Below are positions 22,401 to 32,305 of a stretch of DNA of 64,000 bases, piece after piece (position 1 is the stretch's first letter; the number at the start of each line of letters is the position of its first letter). Where the stretch lies: NCBI GenBank assembly GCA_003255025.1, contig QANY01004802.1, positions 434,372-498,371 on the forward strand, in the 5' to 3' direction. The position numbers and the translations under genes were made by a program. The notes under the pieces are model-generated. The model made no database searches. It was not told the origin of the DNA and was given only the letters and a program-made list of their open reading frames with translations. The stretch is from Datisca glomerata (Eukaryota > Streptophyta > Magnoliopsida > Cucurbitales > Datiscaceae).

Positions 22401-23746
22401 ACGTTGTTAATGGTTTTTGTGAAGAGTGTGGTTGACCCTGTGCCAAAAATTGGAACTTTATTTCCATTGGCTACCGTCACGTGTTGTGGTTTTTCTAATT
22501 TAGTGAGACTGTGTAGATTTTTTGTGTTATAAGTCATGTGGTCAGAGGCACCAGAGTCTATTATCCAGTGTTCTAAGTTGTGACAAAAGTTTGCAGATTT
22601 AGAAAAATAATTGACAGTATTGCAATTAGATGAACCTGGGGTATCGCGTAAAAATTCTCCGAATTGTTTGAGCAGTGCAGCCATCTGTGCGTTGTTGTCT
22701 GGGGACAGGTCTGCCCTAATGGATCCGGATCGGTCTATTTCTTCCATTTGGTCGGGTCGGTACCCACTGCCCGAACCGGGTCCATGTATATTATTTGCCC
22801 TGCGGTCTGGGTCGGGTCCTGACCCGTGACCCGCGCCAATAAAACCCTCGGTATAAAAGGGTGAGCGTTTCGCGGAGCCTCCTCGCTCGTCACTCTTCGC
22901 GCAGCTCCCTCGCTCGTTCTGGAACTTTCTCTGGTTCTGTCGGAGGTGAGGGTGCAGATTCCAGCACCGATCATGGGTGTGTCCTTCCTTTCGGCAGTGG
23001 CTGCATCTCACCTGCTCGCCTGGTTGTCCGCGGTGTCTTCCCCCTTCCTTAGGGTTAGGGTTTCGGAGGAAGCCGCGGGTCGCCATGGCTAGTGCTTCCC
23101 CCTTTTCATCTCTGGTACTCATGACTCGTCGCCTGGTTTCTTCTCTTTGAACTATGGCTGAGACGGTGGCAAAAGTTGGCTTTTCTGTCGACATCAAGAT
23201 CTGAGCTCGGAATGCTTCGTAGCTTGAGTCGAGAGCCGTCAAGAAGTGGTAAACCATATCTTGCTCAGCCCGTTCTTGGAGTTCCTTCAGGTCAGTGGTC
23301 ATCGGTCTCAAGGTTTCAAGTTCTTTGAACTTCGATTTTAAAAACCCGGTTAGCTCCGGTACTGATCTGTCCCCCTGTTTTGCTTGGGAGATCTCTCGTT
23401 TAAGTTCAAAGACTTGTGCAAAATTGTTTTGTTCACAATAGTTGCTCCGGATTTCTTCCCAGAGTTCCTGTCCTGTTTCACAAAAACAAAAAATTTCACT
23501 GAGTTTTGGGTCTATTGAGTTTGTTATCCAGGTCATTACCTGGCTGTCCATGATGTCCCATTCTTCTGAGTTTCGGTCCGGTCTTGGCTTACTGCCATCC
23601 ACGAAGCCCAGTCTGCCCCTTCCTTTCAGGCTCACTCGAGCCGCCCTGGCCCACGGTATATAGTTGTGGCCAGTGAGCAGGATGGAGGTTAGTCTGGGGT
23701 TGGTGTCATGGTGGTGAAGCTGGCCGGAGGTTGATGGTTCTGCCAT
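19394..23746 (-). CDS. Ty1/copia Gag-Pol polyprotein, intact, 1450 residues
   Basis: One uninterrupted frame encodes all copia functions; the polyprotein packages the RNA, reverse transcribes it and integrates the cDNA. In order: Gag (UBN2/Retrotran_gag type, about 1-210); CCHC zinc knuckle C248-x2-C251-x4-H256-x4-C261; aspartic protease with DSGAS at 397; GAG-pre-integrase HHCC region (HWRFGHP near 524, CSVC near 548); integrase core with D578, D641 and E677 as the DDE triad; reverse transcriptase from about 920, with catalytic YVDD at 1101-1104; RNase H with D1265, E1305 and D1341. The ATG at 23746 is the first after the primer site, 24 bases downstream of it. The usual length for copia is 1300-1450, so it is full length. 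The C-terminal tail runs through the purine tract into the LTR. No key residue looks lost. Gag and Pol share one frame, as in most plant copia elements. Confidence 0.97.
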   Translation of the reverse strand: MAEPSTSGQLHHHDTNPRLTSILLTGHNYIPWARAARVSLKGRGRLGFVDGSKPRPDRNSEEWDIMDSQVMTWITNSIDPKLSEIFCFCETGQELWEEIRSNYCEQNNFAQVFELKREISQAKQGDRSVPELTGFLKSKFKELETLRPMTTDLKELQERAEQDMVYHFLTALDSSYEAFRAQILMSTEKPTFATVSAIVQREETRRRVMSTRDEKGEALAMATRGFLRNPNPKEGGRHRGQPGEQVRCSHCRKEGHTHDRCWNLHPHLRQNQRKFQNERGSCAKSDERGGSAKRSPFYTEGFIGAGHGSGPDPDRRANNIHGPGSGSGYRPDQMEEIDRSGSIRADLSPDNNAQMAALLKQFGEFLRDTPGSSNCNTVNYFSKSANFCHNLEHWIIDSGASDHMTYNTKNLHSLTKLEKPQHVTVANGNKVPIFGTGSTTLFTKTINNVLCLPNFNSNLLSVSKITKDLNCNVTFSPDKVIFQDRVTGRKIGEGKFRNGLYYLEDTDKTCLATSSTVQKDKLLHWRFGHPSDKILNKLLGCNSDSSSCSVCKLSKQTRLPFPLSSSTTKRCFELIHSDVWGPAPVDSYNKFKYFVTFIDDFSRTTWLYLLKSKSEVFSRFQEFNKLVETQFETTIKIFRSDNGTEYTNNTFFEFFKQNGIRHQTTCIHTPQQNGVSERKNRHLLEMTRALLLQNNVPKRYWSDAILTATYLINRLPSVKLHLKSPIEILKGRKINLDHIRVFGCTCYVHIPKIDKLDKTAVKTLFLGYSAEKKGYKCYDPTNHKLYISRDVQFLELESYYPKDSDNHNHHKTLPLPNSIISSDIIRQEQDNTSTTPETTTSGGATDEAVVTDEAVIVRRSTRQTHPPARLKDYVSHQVLYPIQNFLSYDKISNKHRAYLGKIDETDEPKTYQEAQLDPKWRKAMNEELLALEKNETWDIIPLPSGKKPVGCKWVYKTKYNSNGTIERYKARLVAKGFTQTYGVDYQETFAPVAKMNTIRVLLSVATNLNWELYQMDVKNAFLQGNLEEEVYMSLPPGHEKATHPSLVCRLKKAIYGLKQSPRAWYGKLSLSLLKINFVKSTADSSMFVKHTNNSTTIVLVYVDDIIITGNNHNEIWSVQKFLKGEFDIKDLGKLKYFLGIEIAHSKKGLFLSQRKYILDLLKETGMIGAKPASTPMETNIKIRLNDSKPITDIGQYQRLVGKLIYLTVTRPDITFAVSVISQFMHAPCTNHQAAAERILRYLKGTPGQGIWMKKTGTNSVAGYTDADWAGSYDRKSTTGFCVFVGGNLVTWKSKKQTVVARSSAEAEYRAMASTASELTWIKHLLQDMKVEIRKPMEMHCDNQAARHIAMNPVFHERTKHIEVDCHFIREKVQSGEITIPFVRSEDQLADIFTKALDKNNLQRILDKLGSINLYEPNLRGSVEEGKAAASEENLHHRQKREAEQRLSQTQ
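19485..19496 (-). promoter_or_regulatory. Polypurine tract of the young copia
   Basis: Minus strand TTGAGGGGGAG directly before the 3' LTR start TGTTGAAGAAGG; it would prime plus-strand cDNA synthesis. Confidence 0.85.
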
Positions 23747-23769
23747 TTGTGTTGGTTCTCAGAATCACT

Positions 23770-23781
23770 GCTCTGATACCA
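23770..23781 (-). promoter_or_regulatory. Primer binding site of the young copia
   Basis: Minus strand TGGTATCAGAGC immediately after the 5' LTR, complementary to initiator tRNA-Met. Confidence 0.92.
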
Positions 23782-24101
23782 TGTAGAAATGATGAACCTG
23801 TCTGGTTCTGATCTTTGGGAAGTGATGAGCTTCAGAGATGATGAACCCTTTTTGGTTCTGATCTGTTATTGAAGATAAAATTATGTTTGTTTACAATGAG
23901 GGATGATGTATATATACAAGTGATTCTAACGGTTGCCTATGATCTCCTATGAATCCAACGGATGCCTACTTGTAGCCTGAAATCGTTTTTTACCAGAAAT
24001 GGTTAGACATCTACTGTGTTTGGGAAAGTCTCTGTTCTGCTTCCCTCTTTTGCCTATGATGAAGATTTTCTTCTGAGGCTGCAGCTTTTCCTTCTTCAAC
24101 A
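23782..24101 (-). repeat. 5' LTR of the young copia
   Basis: A 320-base direct repeat, effectively identical to 19165-19484. It carries the promoter for the element. Confidence 0.95.
23908..23917 (-). promoter_or_regulatory. Probable TATA box in the 5' LTR
   Basis: GTATATATAC, palindromic, about 160-190 bases before the LTR end on the minus strand. It is the only TATA-like stretch in the LTR. The role is inferred from position. Confidence 0.55.
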
Positions 24102-24106
24102 ATAAC

Positions 24107-24168
24107 ATAACTAACTAAATAATAACTAAGGAAAGAGAAGATAATAAAACATTATTTATCTCTTTACA
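24107..24168 (-). repeat. 3' LTR of the outer copia, second part
   Basis: Continues the LTR interrupted at 19164: ACTAACTAAATAATAACTAA and AATAAAACATTATTT match 29106-29160. It ends TTTACA next to the purine tract. Confidence 0.88.
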
Positions 24169-24229
24169 ACCTCTCTCAAACTGATGGTAAGTGATAACTA
24201 TGCATCAGTTTATTTCTTAAAGAACTAAA

Positions 24230-27200
24230 CAAATTAAAGGACAAAGCTTTGGTCAATATATCTGCAAATTGTTCTTTGGAGCATGCATAACTAACTACAA
24301 GATCTTTTCGTATCACTTTTTCTCGGATGAAATGGTAATCAATTTTTATGTGTTTTGTTCTTCCATGAAAAATGGGGTTGGAAGCTAATGAGATTGCAGA
24401 AATACTATCACAGTAAAGCTGGGGTTAATTTGTAAGGGAATATGTAAGTCTTTCAATAATTGTCCGATCCATGAAATTTCAGTAGCAGTTGAGGCTAAGC
24501 TTCTATATTCAGCTTCAGTGGAGGATCTTGAAACAATGGTTCGTTTCTTGGCAGACCAAGATATAGGTTGTTGCCAAGGAAAATAACAAACCCCGACGTT
24601 GATCGACGATCTCGAGAGTCGCCAGCCCAATTCGAGTCACAGTAAATATTGAGAGATAACTAACCTTTCTGAAATTTGATTCCAAGATCTGAGGTTCCTT
24701 TTAAATATCATAATATACGTTTTACAGCAGCAAGATGAACAGACATATGCTTATGCATAAACTGGCAAATTTTGATTACTACAAGTGTAATGTCTGGATG
24801 AGAGAAAATGAGGTATTGTAGCCCTCCAACCAAGGTTTTGTATGAAGTAGGATCCACAAGAGGAGATGCATTGGTGTCATAAAAATTCACATTGAGAGAT
24901 TGACAGAGGTTTCGCATGGTTCGGTATTTGTGAGTTTAGCTTTATCTAATAAGTCCAAGATATATTTCTGCTGAAAAAAAAGATTCCATTAGAAGATTGA
25001 TGAATCTATAGACCTAAGAAGAATTTTACTAATCCAAGATCAGTCATAGCAAACTCAGTATTAAGAGTAGATATCAACTCATATATTAAATCTAAACTAG
25101 GTCCAATAATAACAATGTCGTCAACATATAAGAGTAAACATATAATAGAGGAACCAAATTCATAAACGAATAAAAAACTATCAGCAACCGAAGCAACAAA
25201 TTTGAGATTATGAAGATAAGAGGTAAATCTCTCAACCCAAGCCTGTGGTGCTTGTGTGAGACCATAAAAAGACTATCACAATCTACAAGCATAATTAGGA
25301 TAGTTACGGTCAATAAATCCTGGAGGTTGAGTCATATACACTTCTTCTTGGAGATTTCCATGAAGAAAAATATTTTTGACATCTAATTGATGCAATGGCC
25401 ACACATTTTGAGCAGCAAGATATAAAATAAGCCGAACAGTAGTGGATTTGACAATAGGGCTAAAGGTTTATGTATAGTCAATACTTGATTACTGATGAAA
25501 GCCTTTAGTAACTAACATGGCCTTATATCTAGCTATACTTCCATTTGGATTATGCTTAAGTCTGTCAACCCACTTGCAACCTACTAGATTAGTATTAGGA
25601 GGAATGGGAGTTAAAGTCCACGTGCCTTGTTTTTTAAGAGCGCTAAACTCTTCAGCCATAGCATTCCTCCAATTTTTAGATTTACTAGCAACAATATAAG
25701 AAGTAGGTTCAGTTTCAAAGTTAACAGATTTAACAGGGTGAGAACTAGCCAAGTAAACTTTCTTTTTACTAATGCTAGACTTGGCTCAAGTTTGCATGCT
25801 TTGAGTATTACCAGATCTAGTAGAAGCATATTGAGAAACAAAAGATGCAACATTGTTAGGAGGTAGATCAGGATATAAAGGAGCAGAAATATTATGTATA
25901 GCAGGTATATCAGTATTATGAGGTAAATCGTAATGTAAAGGTGCATAAATATTATCATTATGTAGAGGAGAACCAAAATTAATGAATGCATTATTATAAG
26001 TAGTAGAATTAATAATTGTAGAAGCATAAAGATGAGAAACATGAGCAACAAAATCCATGTTGTCAGTGCAAGCATCATTAGGAGACCTATTAGTAACTAA
26101 ATCTGTAACGACTGCAGGCTGTCCCGGTCTTGGGCTCCCTCGACTGGGACTTCTCTCTCACGGGATTTCCGCAAGCATCATCATGGACTTCCCACCCCTG
26201 GAAGTGGGTTTCATGCATTTCCCCACCAGGCTAAGTACTAGATCCCAGTACCTCCAGGCTAAGTACTAGAATCCCCGAATGTGAGTACTAATTGAGCTAG
26301 TAGTTCAATTGGTACTCACACTTAGGGATTCTAGTACTTAGCCTCGAGGTACATGGATCGAGTGTGGGGAAATTCATGAAACCCACTTCCAGGGGTGTTG
26401 TCCATGATGTACAACGTGTGCGGAAATCCCGTGAGGGAGATGGCCCCGTCGAGGGAGCCCAAATTGAGATAGCCTGCGATCGTTACAAAACCAGAATCAG
26501 ATTGATTATGTCAACTAGTGGGATTGTGCAAATTACATAGCAATAATGATAGATAATCATTACAAACAGATTCAGAGACAATAGAGTTAGCAAAGGGAAA
26601 AGAGGCCTCATCAAATAGAACATGCCTAGAAATATACATATTGTTACTAGAAGGATTGTAACATATATATATATCCTTTTGATTGAAGAGAATAACCCAA
26701 GGACACATGCTCAAAAAATTTAGGTTGTAATTTATGAGTATTATATGGTTTAAGTAGAGGATAACAAGCACATCCAATCACTTTTAAAGAAGAATAGTCA
26801 GAGGGCTTACCAAATAGCTTTTCAAAAGGAGAAATGTTTTTTAAAGAAGGAGATGGTAACTTGTTTATTAAAAAGACAGTAGTAGAAAATGCAATATACT
26901 AGAAATATAAAGGAACAAAAGCAGTAATCATCATACTATGAGCAGTTTCAACTATATGTTTATGCTTACGTTCGACTATCCCATTTTGTTCAGGAGTATA
27001 AAGACAAGTAAAGTGATGTTGTATACCCTTTGAAAGAAGAAAATTATTCAATATAGTATTTTTAAATTCACCCAACCATCAGTTCTGAACATTTTAAGTT
27101 TAGAGGATAACAAATTTTCTACAAAAGATAAGAAAGTTTCAAACACTGTAGTAACTTCAGACTTAAGGAAAAGGAAAAAATCCAAGTATACTTACTTGTA

Positions 27201-28885
27201 TTATCAATAAAAGAGACATAGTATTTATAACCTTCAAAAGAAATAGCAGGAGCAAGGCCCCTAACATCACTATGTAACAATTCAATAGAACTATGAGTAA
27301 CAATATGAGACAAAGAGAAGGGAAGCTTGGTCATCTTACCCTTGATACAACTTGTACACATGCATGATTTAGATGGAATAAAAGTAATGTTAGCATTATA
27401 AAGAACATTTAAAAGAACAGAATCTGAAGGATGCCCTAACCTATTATGCCAAAGAGAACTTGAAACTTTACTGTCAAGAAAGGTAATATTATGAGATGAC
27501 AGATATGCTATGGAGTCTTTGACAATACTAGAAAGAGGATATATGCCATCCTTACTAGGTCCTATGAAGAGAATCTTCTCTAAATCTTTATCCTAGATAA
27601 AGAAAATATAAGCATCAAAGGTAAAAGAACAATTGTTATCTTTACAAAATTGACAAACATTAAGTAAATTTACGGTCAATTGAGGAACACAAAGACTGTT
27701 ATTCAGATAAAAAGTTTTAGAATTAGTAAGAAATTGACCTGAACCCAAGTGAGAGATGTCAAGGGGTTGTTCATTTCCAATGGTAACTAAGTCCTCACCA
27801 TTGTAGGTTTGATAGGTAGACAAGTTGGAAAGTTCATTAGTAAGATGGACATTGCATCCAATGTCTGTAATCCAAGAACTGTTTTATTGGCTTTAGGTTG
27901 AGATCTAACATAAGAGGCTGTCATGGCTGCAAGCTTGGCAAGAGGATGCCTACCTTGATAAGCATAAATCATGCGATGAAAGCAATCAATTTCTGTGTGA
28001 CCTTGTTTTGAACAGATTTGGCACTAAGGCATCTGATCACTTTGAAAAACAAAAGAATTGTTATAGTATTGTGTAGAAGATGAATTTGGGAAAGGAAGAA
28101 AACCAGAACCAAGACTCGATCTTCCTTGGATATTTCCTTGATTTGAGAAGGATCTCCTTGAGCCATAGTTGCGGCCTCCTTTGTGAGATTGAAAACGTCC
28201 ATGACCCATTTGATTATAACCTCCTCGAGGAATATTTTCCATTAAGGCTATATATCGACATTTGTGATTCATGTTTCTTGGATTGGTCAGACAAGAATTA
28301 TTCTTCATCATTTAGAAGAACATGAACCTCTTCAAGATGAAGGGGCACGAATCTTGTATGGATAAAAGTCTTAAAAGCCCCATACTCATAGGAGAGGCCA
28401 TTCAAAGTGTAGAGCAGAATATCTTCATCATCAATGGAAAAAGACACAGCAATAGTTTGTCACAGATAGTTTTAATTCTTTGCACATAGTCATCCACGAT
28501 TATGTGCAAAGATGTTTGAACGAGTAAAAGAAGAAAACCTTCCTTCAAGAGAAGCCCAGGCTTCGTGACTTGTTTTGCAACCAATGACGCAAGACATAGC
28601 AGATTGTGATAGAGTGGCATTGATGAGAGTCATCAAGGTATGATCTTGCGCGATCTAAGCATAGAACTTAGGGTCGATCTTGGTTGTGGGTTCTCATTTG
28701 TCATCTTCAAGAAACTTTGCTGGGCATGGATGAGACCCATCAACGAACTCAAATAGACCATGAGCTTTGAGAATGGCAGAGACTTGAAATTTTCATAGAA
28801 TGAAATTTGAGGTATCTAATCGGATGGAGATTAGATTATAGATGTTTAAAAGAAGAAAAATAGAAGAGGAAGGAGGATTAGCCAT
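24230..28885 (-). pseudogene. Broken copia gag-pol of the outer element
   Basis: Fragments in order on the minus strand: gag from ATG at 28885 (MANPPSSSIF, later GCKTSHEAW, about 28540); zinc knuckle CQICSKQGHTEIDC near 28025-27984; protease-like region 27830-27600 with LCVPQLTVNLLNV; pre-integrase/integrase start CTSCIKGK...IELLHSDVRG at 27360-27250 and FIDNTSKYTW; a foldback insertion at 26104-26487; RT start WRNAMAEEFSALKKQGTW and GCKWVDRLKHNPNGSIARYK at 25690-25500; DDIVII-type RT active-site remnant near 25110; RNase H SWSAKKRTIVSRSSTEAEYR at 24570-24510. Many stops and frameshifts separate these. The primer site, LTRs and target duplication show it was once complete. Confidence 0.85.
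26104..26487. mobile_element. GC-rich foldback (MITE-like) element inside the outer copia
   Basis: A 384-base near-palindrome. It begins TGTAACGACTGCAGGCTGTC and its reverse complement begins TGTAACGATCGCAGGCTATC. The arms share TGGGCTCCCTCGAC, CACGGGATTTCCGCA, CCCCTGGAAGTGGGTTTCAT and GGCTAAGTACTAGAATCCC. At the centre (about 26280-26320) is a second hairpin, GAGTACTAATTGAGCTA and inverse. It is much richer in GC than the host element. Flanks AAATC and AAACC may be a decayed 5-bp duplication. No coding capacity; superfamily not assignable. Confidence 0.75.
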
Positions 28886-28906
28886 TAACGGACGTGTGCC
28901 CTTATG

Positions 28907-28918
28907 GCTTTGATACCA
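28907..28918 (-). promoter_or_regulatory. Primer binding site of the outer copia
   Basis: Minus strand TGGTATCAAAGC adjoining the 5' LTR. It differs at one base from the TGGTATCAGAGC of the other copia elements here. Confidence 0.8.
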
Positions 28919-29167
28919 TGTGAGCTTTAGAGAAACCTTGAAGAGGATGGAGAAAAGAGAATATAACGAAGAAGAAGAAAGCTCCAATAACGTAAGAGTG
29001 ACTGAAATACATTAATCTTATTAAAAGATATTAAAGTAGTACACCCAGTTAAAATACAACTAGTTAGTCAGTTAAAAGGATAACCACATAGAATTTACTC
29101 TAACCAAACTAACTAAATAATAACTAAGAAAAGAGAAAATAATAAAACATTATTTTATCCCTTTACA
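28919..29167 (-). repeat. 5' LTR of the outer copia
   Basis: About 249 bases, TG...CA, matching the split 3' LTR with scattered substitutions and indels, so this element is clearly older than the one nested in it. Confidence 0.88.
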
Positions 29168-29172
29168 AAAGT

Positions 29173-31562
29173 GAGATTTGTTTTTGGCTTTGTGTCTAAT
29201 TGAGGCTATTGTTGGCTTAATTATTGACAAGCCATAAAAATTGTCATATTTGAAATGTTATTTCCAAAATCTGAGTCAATCTATTTAAGATATGCTAACC
29301 CATTTTTATTGGGAAAAATTTCCCTCTGATCATGAAGGTGTCACCCTTTATATCCTACCAATAAGTTATGCAAATCAATAGGAAATATTCACATTAATTA
29401 ATCAAGAAAAAAGAAAAAACTTCACTCCTCTTTCTAGAGTCTGAGTCTCACTGATTTTGTTGCATAAGTTTTCAGTGTTTTAAGGATGGACAGTCTCCAC
29501 CCAATGAGAATGTAAGTTTTTCATCCAATATGAAAATATTAGAACGAGACAGAAACTAGTTTTTATTCACAATCTATATCAATAATTGAAATGTTCTAAG
29601 TTATTTATAAGGTTCAACTTACTTAAACTCTCCAAATAACTTTTTAAAATACTCCATATGAATTATTCAAACAAGCAATTATTATTAGTTTGAAAAATGA
29701 CAAAAAAAATAATTTTCTATCTCAAATGTAAAAATGATTGGAAATTTCTTTTTGCAAAAATGGACGAAGTAAATATTTATTTACAAATACAGACGCATAT
29801 AATTTATTTATATTATCTTGACCATTTCCATAAAAAAACATTTGACCATTTTTATAATTTGAGCTAGACAATTTGTTATTTTTGTGGCTCAAATTATAAA
29901 TAACTACAAATATTTTAAATACAAATTGGTAATGATATATTTTCACAATCAATTTAAAAATGTTTGATCAAATTTCTGAAATCACTTTTTCAATCGTATC
30001 AGTAAAACCCATAATTTTATCGGCCCGTCTTTGATGTGTAAGAAGTGGTAGTGATATTCATTTGTAATAAGCCCACAAATATGTAGTTTTTTTGTGGTTA
30101 GTGCAGTTGCTTGAACAAATTGAGAACATAGAACAAAGATTAAAGGAAGGAATACATTTATTAATGATTGTCTAAATTTAATGAGTGATCCGTGACAGGT
30201 TATTGTCAATCAATTGTAATGGGACTCTTGATTTATAATCTCCACCTAGAGTTGATATTACTCACCATCAAATTACTATCAAAGATTATATGGTAGCATA
30301 AAAATTTTCTTTTTAGCACCACGTATTCTTTTCAATTTTTTGTTTATTTAGAGAACAAATAGAAGAAATAAATTATTTTATCCTAAAGTTTTATATTTTA
30401 GGAGTATCGAAAGAATGATGACTCGAAACCCTCTTTCAATGTGTGTGATGAGAAATTAACAATACAATAAAATAGTGTTTTAAAAACGTCATCTAATAAG
30501 TGGCTATGAATCTCAGTGTTTTATCATCATTTGTACAATAAAAGAGTGTTTTAAAACTTAGTTTATTGAATATCCAATGAGCAACATGTTTGTACCTCAT
30601 CTCCTCTGGCTAATATATTTTGATAAAACAAAAAAAAACTACTTATCTTGTTGCATTTTGACAAATAATTAATTTTTTTCTTCAATCAATCATTTTATAT
30701 TCAACAAACTATCAATGTTTTTAGATATATTTACTCGACCTATAGGACCAAAAAAGTAAATAAATATTTATTAGTATCAAAGTTTTAAACCTACAATCTC
30801 ATCTTAAATTATTCCAACTGTTTGGCCATTCAAATTCTTTGATATTATCAAATGTTAATTGTAACACTAAACACAAACTAATTGTTGAACTAATTATAAT
30901 ACAGTCTATAATTGAAAGAATGATAAAGGAAAACAAAAACTCTCGAGTTTTTACCTACTTGCGAGAAAATTTTAAAACAATAATCTTTTCTCAATAAGAA
31001 TCAATTACCATATCCACCATCATAATTATGATATATATGATAAATTGTATTAATCACTCCCCAATTAAAAAAGGTATATTGTAAAGCTAAAAATAAAAAA
31101 GTCAAGTAACTTCACAAAAAACAATTACCTTGTAACGACTTATGTATCGATCTCTCTCCAACTTAAGTTTGTTTAGTCTTTTAATTAAATCTTCAAATCA
31201 TCCGCTTTGCATAGAAAGATCAAGTAACATGCATTTCAATCATCTGGGTTTCAATGTTTTTAATACTGGTTAGCATCCCCAGTTGTTGCAAAATATAAGA
31301 AGAATCGTATTTAATCAACTTAATTCCAACAATTAGACGCCATTCCTCTATCGGAGAACTTCATAAAAGTTATACGAAAGAGAAAGACGTTGATTTATTT
31401 CGTCAACATGGAAAATGTTATGAATCTTGTTTTTCTCAAGTTTACGGGTTTATATCGTCCCGTGAATTTTTCCTGCAAAACATTTGGTGGTGAGGAGATT
31501 AATGGAAAATCAAACAACTTTGGTGAAGAAAAAGAAAAAGTTCCCGTAGAATGATATTATTC
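29173..31562. other. AT-rich spacer without recognisable genes
   Basis: Short frames of 75-76 codons on the minus strand (29722-29952, 29982-30209) carry no motif. No inverted or direct repeat stood out. Confidence 0.45.
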
Positions 31563-31710
31563 GACTACTACAAAATCAGGGATTTCTCATCATAGAAAGT
31601 GTCGTGAAAATATTTTTAATGATGGGGAATCACCGTCATTAAAAGTGCCGTGAATATATTTTAGGGAATCCCCGTCATTAAAAGTGATAAAAAAATACTT
31701 TTAATGTTAC
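31563..31710. mobile_element. Left end of a CACTA-type element
   Basis: GACTACTACAAAATCAGGGA (family: CACTACTACAA) is followed by two GATGGGGAATCACCGTCATT / GGAATCCCCGTCATT subterminal repeats about 50 bases apart. The CACTA at 57353 has the same arrangement. The opposite end was not found, so the extent to the right is unknown. The beta'-COP exon at 31746 would lie inside it. Confidence 0.55.
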
Positions 31711-31745
31711 ACAGTTAATATTTCATTAGGCTTAATAGAGTTCAA

Positions 31746-31888
31746 ACCTCAACATCTGCTCTGACACTTCGAATGTTCACAGTTTGTATATCATTATGCT
31801 TAACCCAAATGACCTTTCAACTATTATCCATGCTAATGACAGGCTCCTCCCGACCAAGTTTCACCAAATTCGGATGTTCCCGTAGCCT
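31746..31888 (-). pseudogene. Captured exon of coatomer subunit beta' (COPB2-like)
   Basis: Minus-strand translation gives VKLGREEPVISMDNS, a stop, then KVIWVKHNDIQTVNIRSV and ADVEV. This matches the beta'-COP region following the first WD40 propeller (family: VKLGREEPVASMDNSGKIIWAKHNEIQTVNIKSVGADYEV-type, quoted here in outline). Beta'-COP is a subunit of the COPI coat in Golgi-to-ER traffic. The stop replaces a conserved glycine, and the codons before VKLGREEP (GYGNIRI) are shifted against the family. A TTTTTTAG-like acceptor precedes it, so a genomic exon was copied, not an mRNA. It lies just inside a CACTA-type end, so transposon capture is the likely origin. Confidence 0.7.
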
Positions 31889-31963
31889 AAAAAGTCAAAG
31901 CTAAAAGAACTAACACTTAAATCTTATGCTTAGAGTGACGCACATTATGACCAAGAAACTGAA

Positions 31964-32305
31964 TCAAATACAGCTGTATAAGAACATTACATGAAGCAGC
32001 CAAAAGAAACTGACATCAAGCTCATTCACAAGGCAGAGCTTAGAAAATCCTTTTTCAGGAAAATCATGATTATCAAAATAGTTGAGGAGGGCAGGTTCAA
32101 CATAATTCCATACTCTGGAGAGAAACACATGACAAAAAGTTAATAAGAGAAAGAAAACCTTACTGGAAAAGGAATTCCTAAAAAACACATACAGAAAAAA
32201 ATATACGCATTGTGCTAAACCATTCAACGTGCCTATAAACACAATAAGAATTTCCATTAAAACAAGAAAATCCAGCATATCCTGATTCTTAATCCATACA
32301 AACAT
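31964..32305 (-). other. Unassigned 113-codon frame beside the beta'-COP exon
   Basis: The 3' half ([19 protein letters not shown], then [20 protein letters not shown]) has a protein-like composition and follows a TTTCTCTCCAG splice-acceptor-like sequence at about 32112-32122. It may be another captured exon. RVW could be a chance echo of the beta'-COP sequence GLERVWAIGY, but nothing beyond it fits. The 5' half is hydrophobic and probably intronic. I do not recognise the parent gene. Confidence 0.35.

Larger units (their letters stand above)
19165..24101 (-). mobile_element. Intact, young Ty1/copia retrotransposon nested in an older copia LTR
   Basis: LTRs 19165-19484 and 23782-24101 are both 320 bases, begin TG and end CA. 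I find a single difference between them (A/G in the AATC(A/G)TTTTTTACC stretch). The flanks are ATAAT (19160-19164) and ATAAC (24102-24106), a 5-bp target duplication with one change. The minus-strand order is 5' LTR, primer site TGGTATCAGAGC, uninterrupted gag-pol, purine tract, 3' LTR. Every part needed for retrotransposition appears present. It interrupts the 3' LTR of the copia spanning 18970-29167. Confidence 0.95.
18970..29167 (-). mobile_element. Decayed Ty1/copia retrotransposon (outer element of the nest)
   Basis: The two LTRs are 28919-29167 (5' LTR, minus strand) and a split 3' LTR at 18970-19164 plus 24107-24168. Target duplication AAAGT is exact at 18965-18969 and 29168-29172. 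The primer site TGGTATCAAAGC is at 28907-28918, and a purine tract (TTTGAGAGAGGT on the minus strand) precedes the 3' LTR at 24169-24180. The interior keeps gag, protease, integrase, RT and RNase H in copia order, broken by stops and frameshifts. Without the nested copia the element would be about 5.2 kb, normal for the group. Two later insertions lie inside it: a copia at 19165 in the 3' LTR and a foldback element at 26104. Confidence 0.9.

Noticed and set aside
25611..26078. 155-codon Leu-rich minus-strand frame
   Set aside because: Out-of-frame reading of the decayed copia pol; the true frame shows the copia RT start in the same place.
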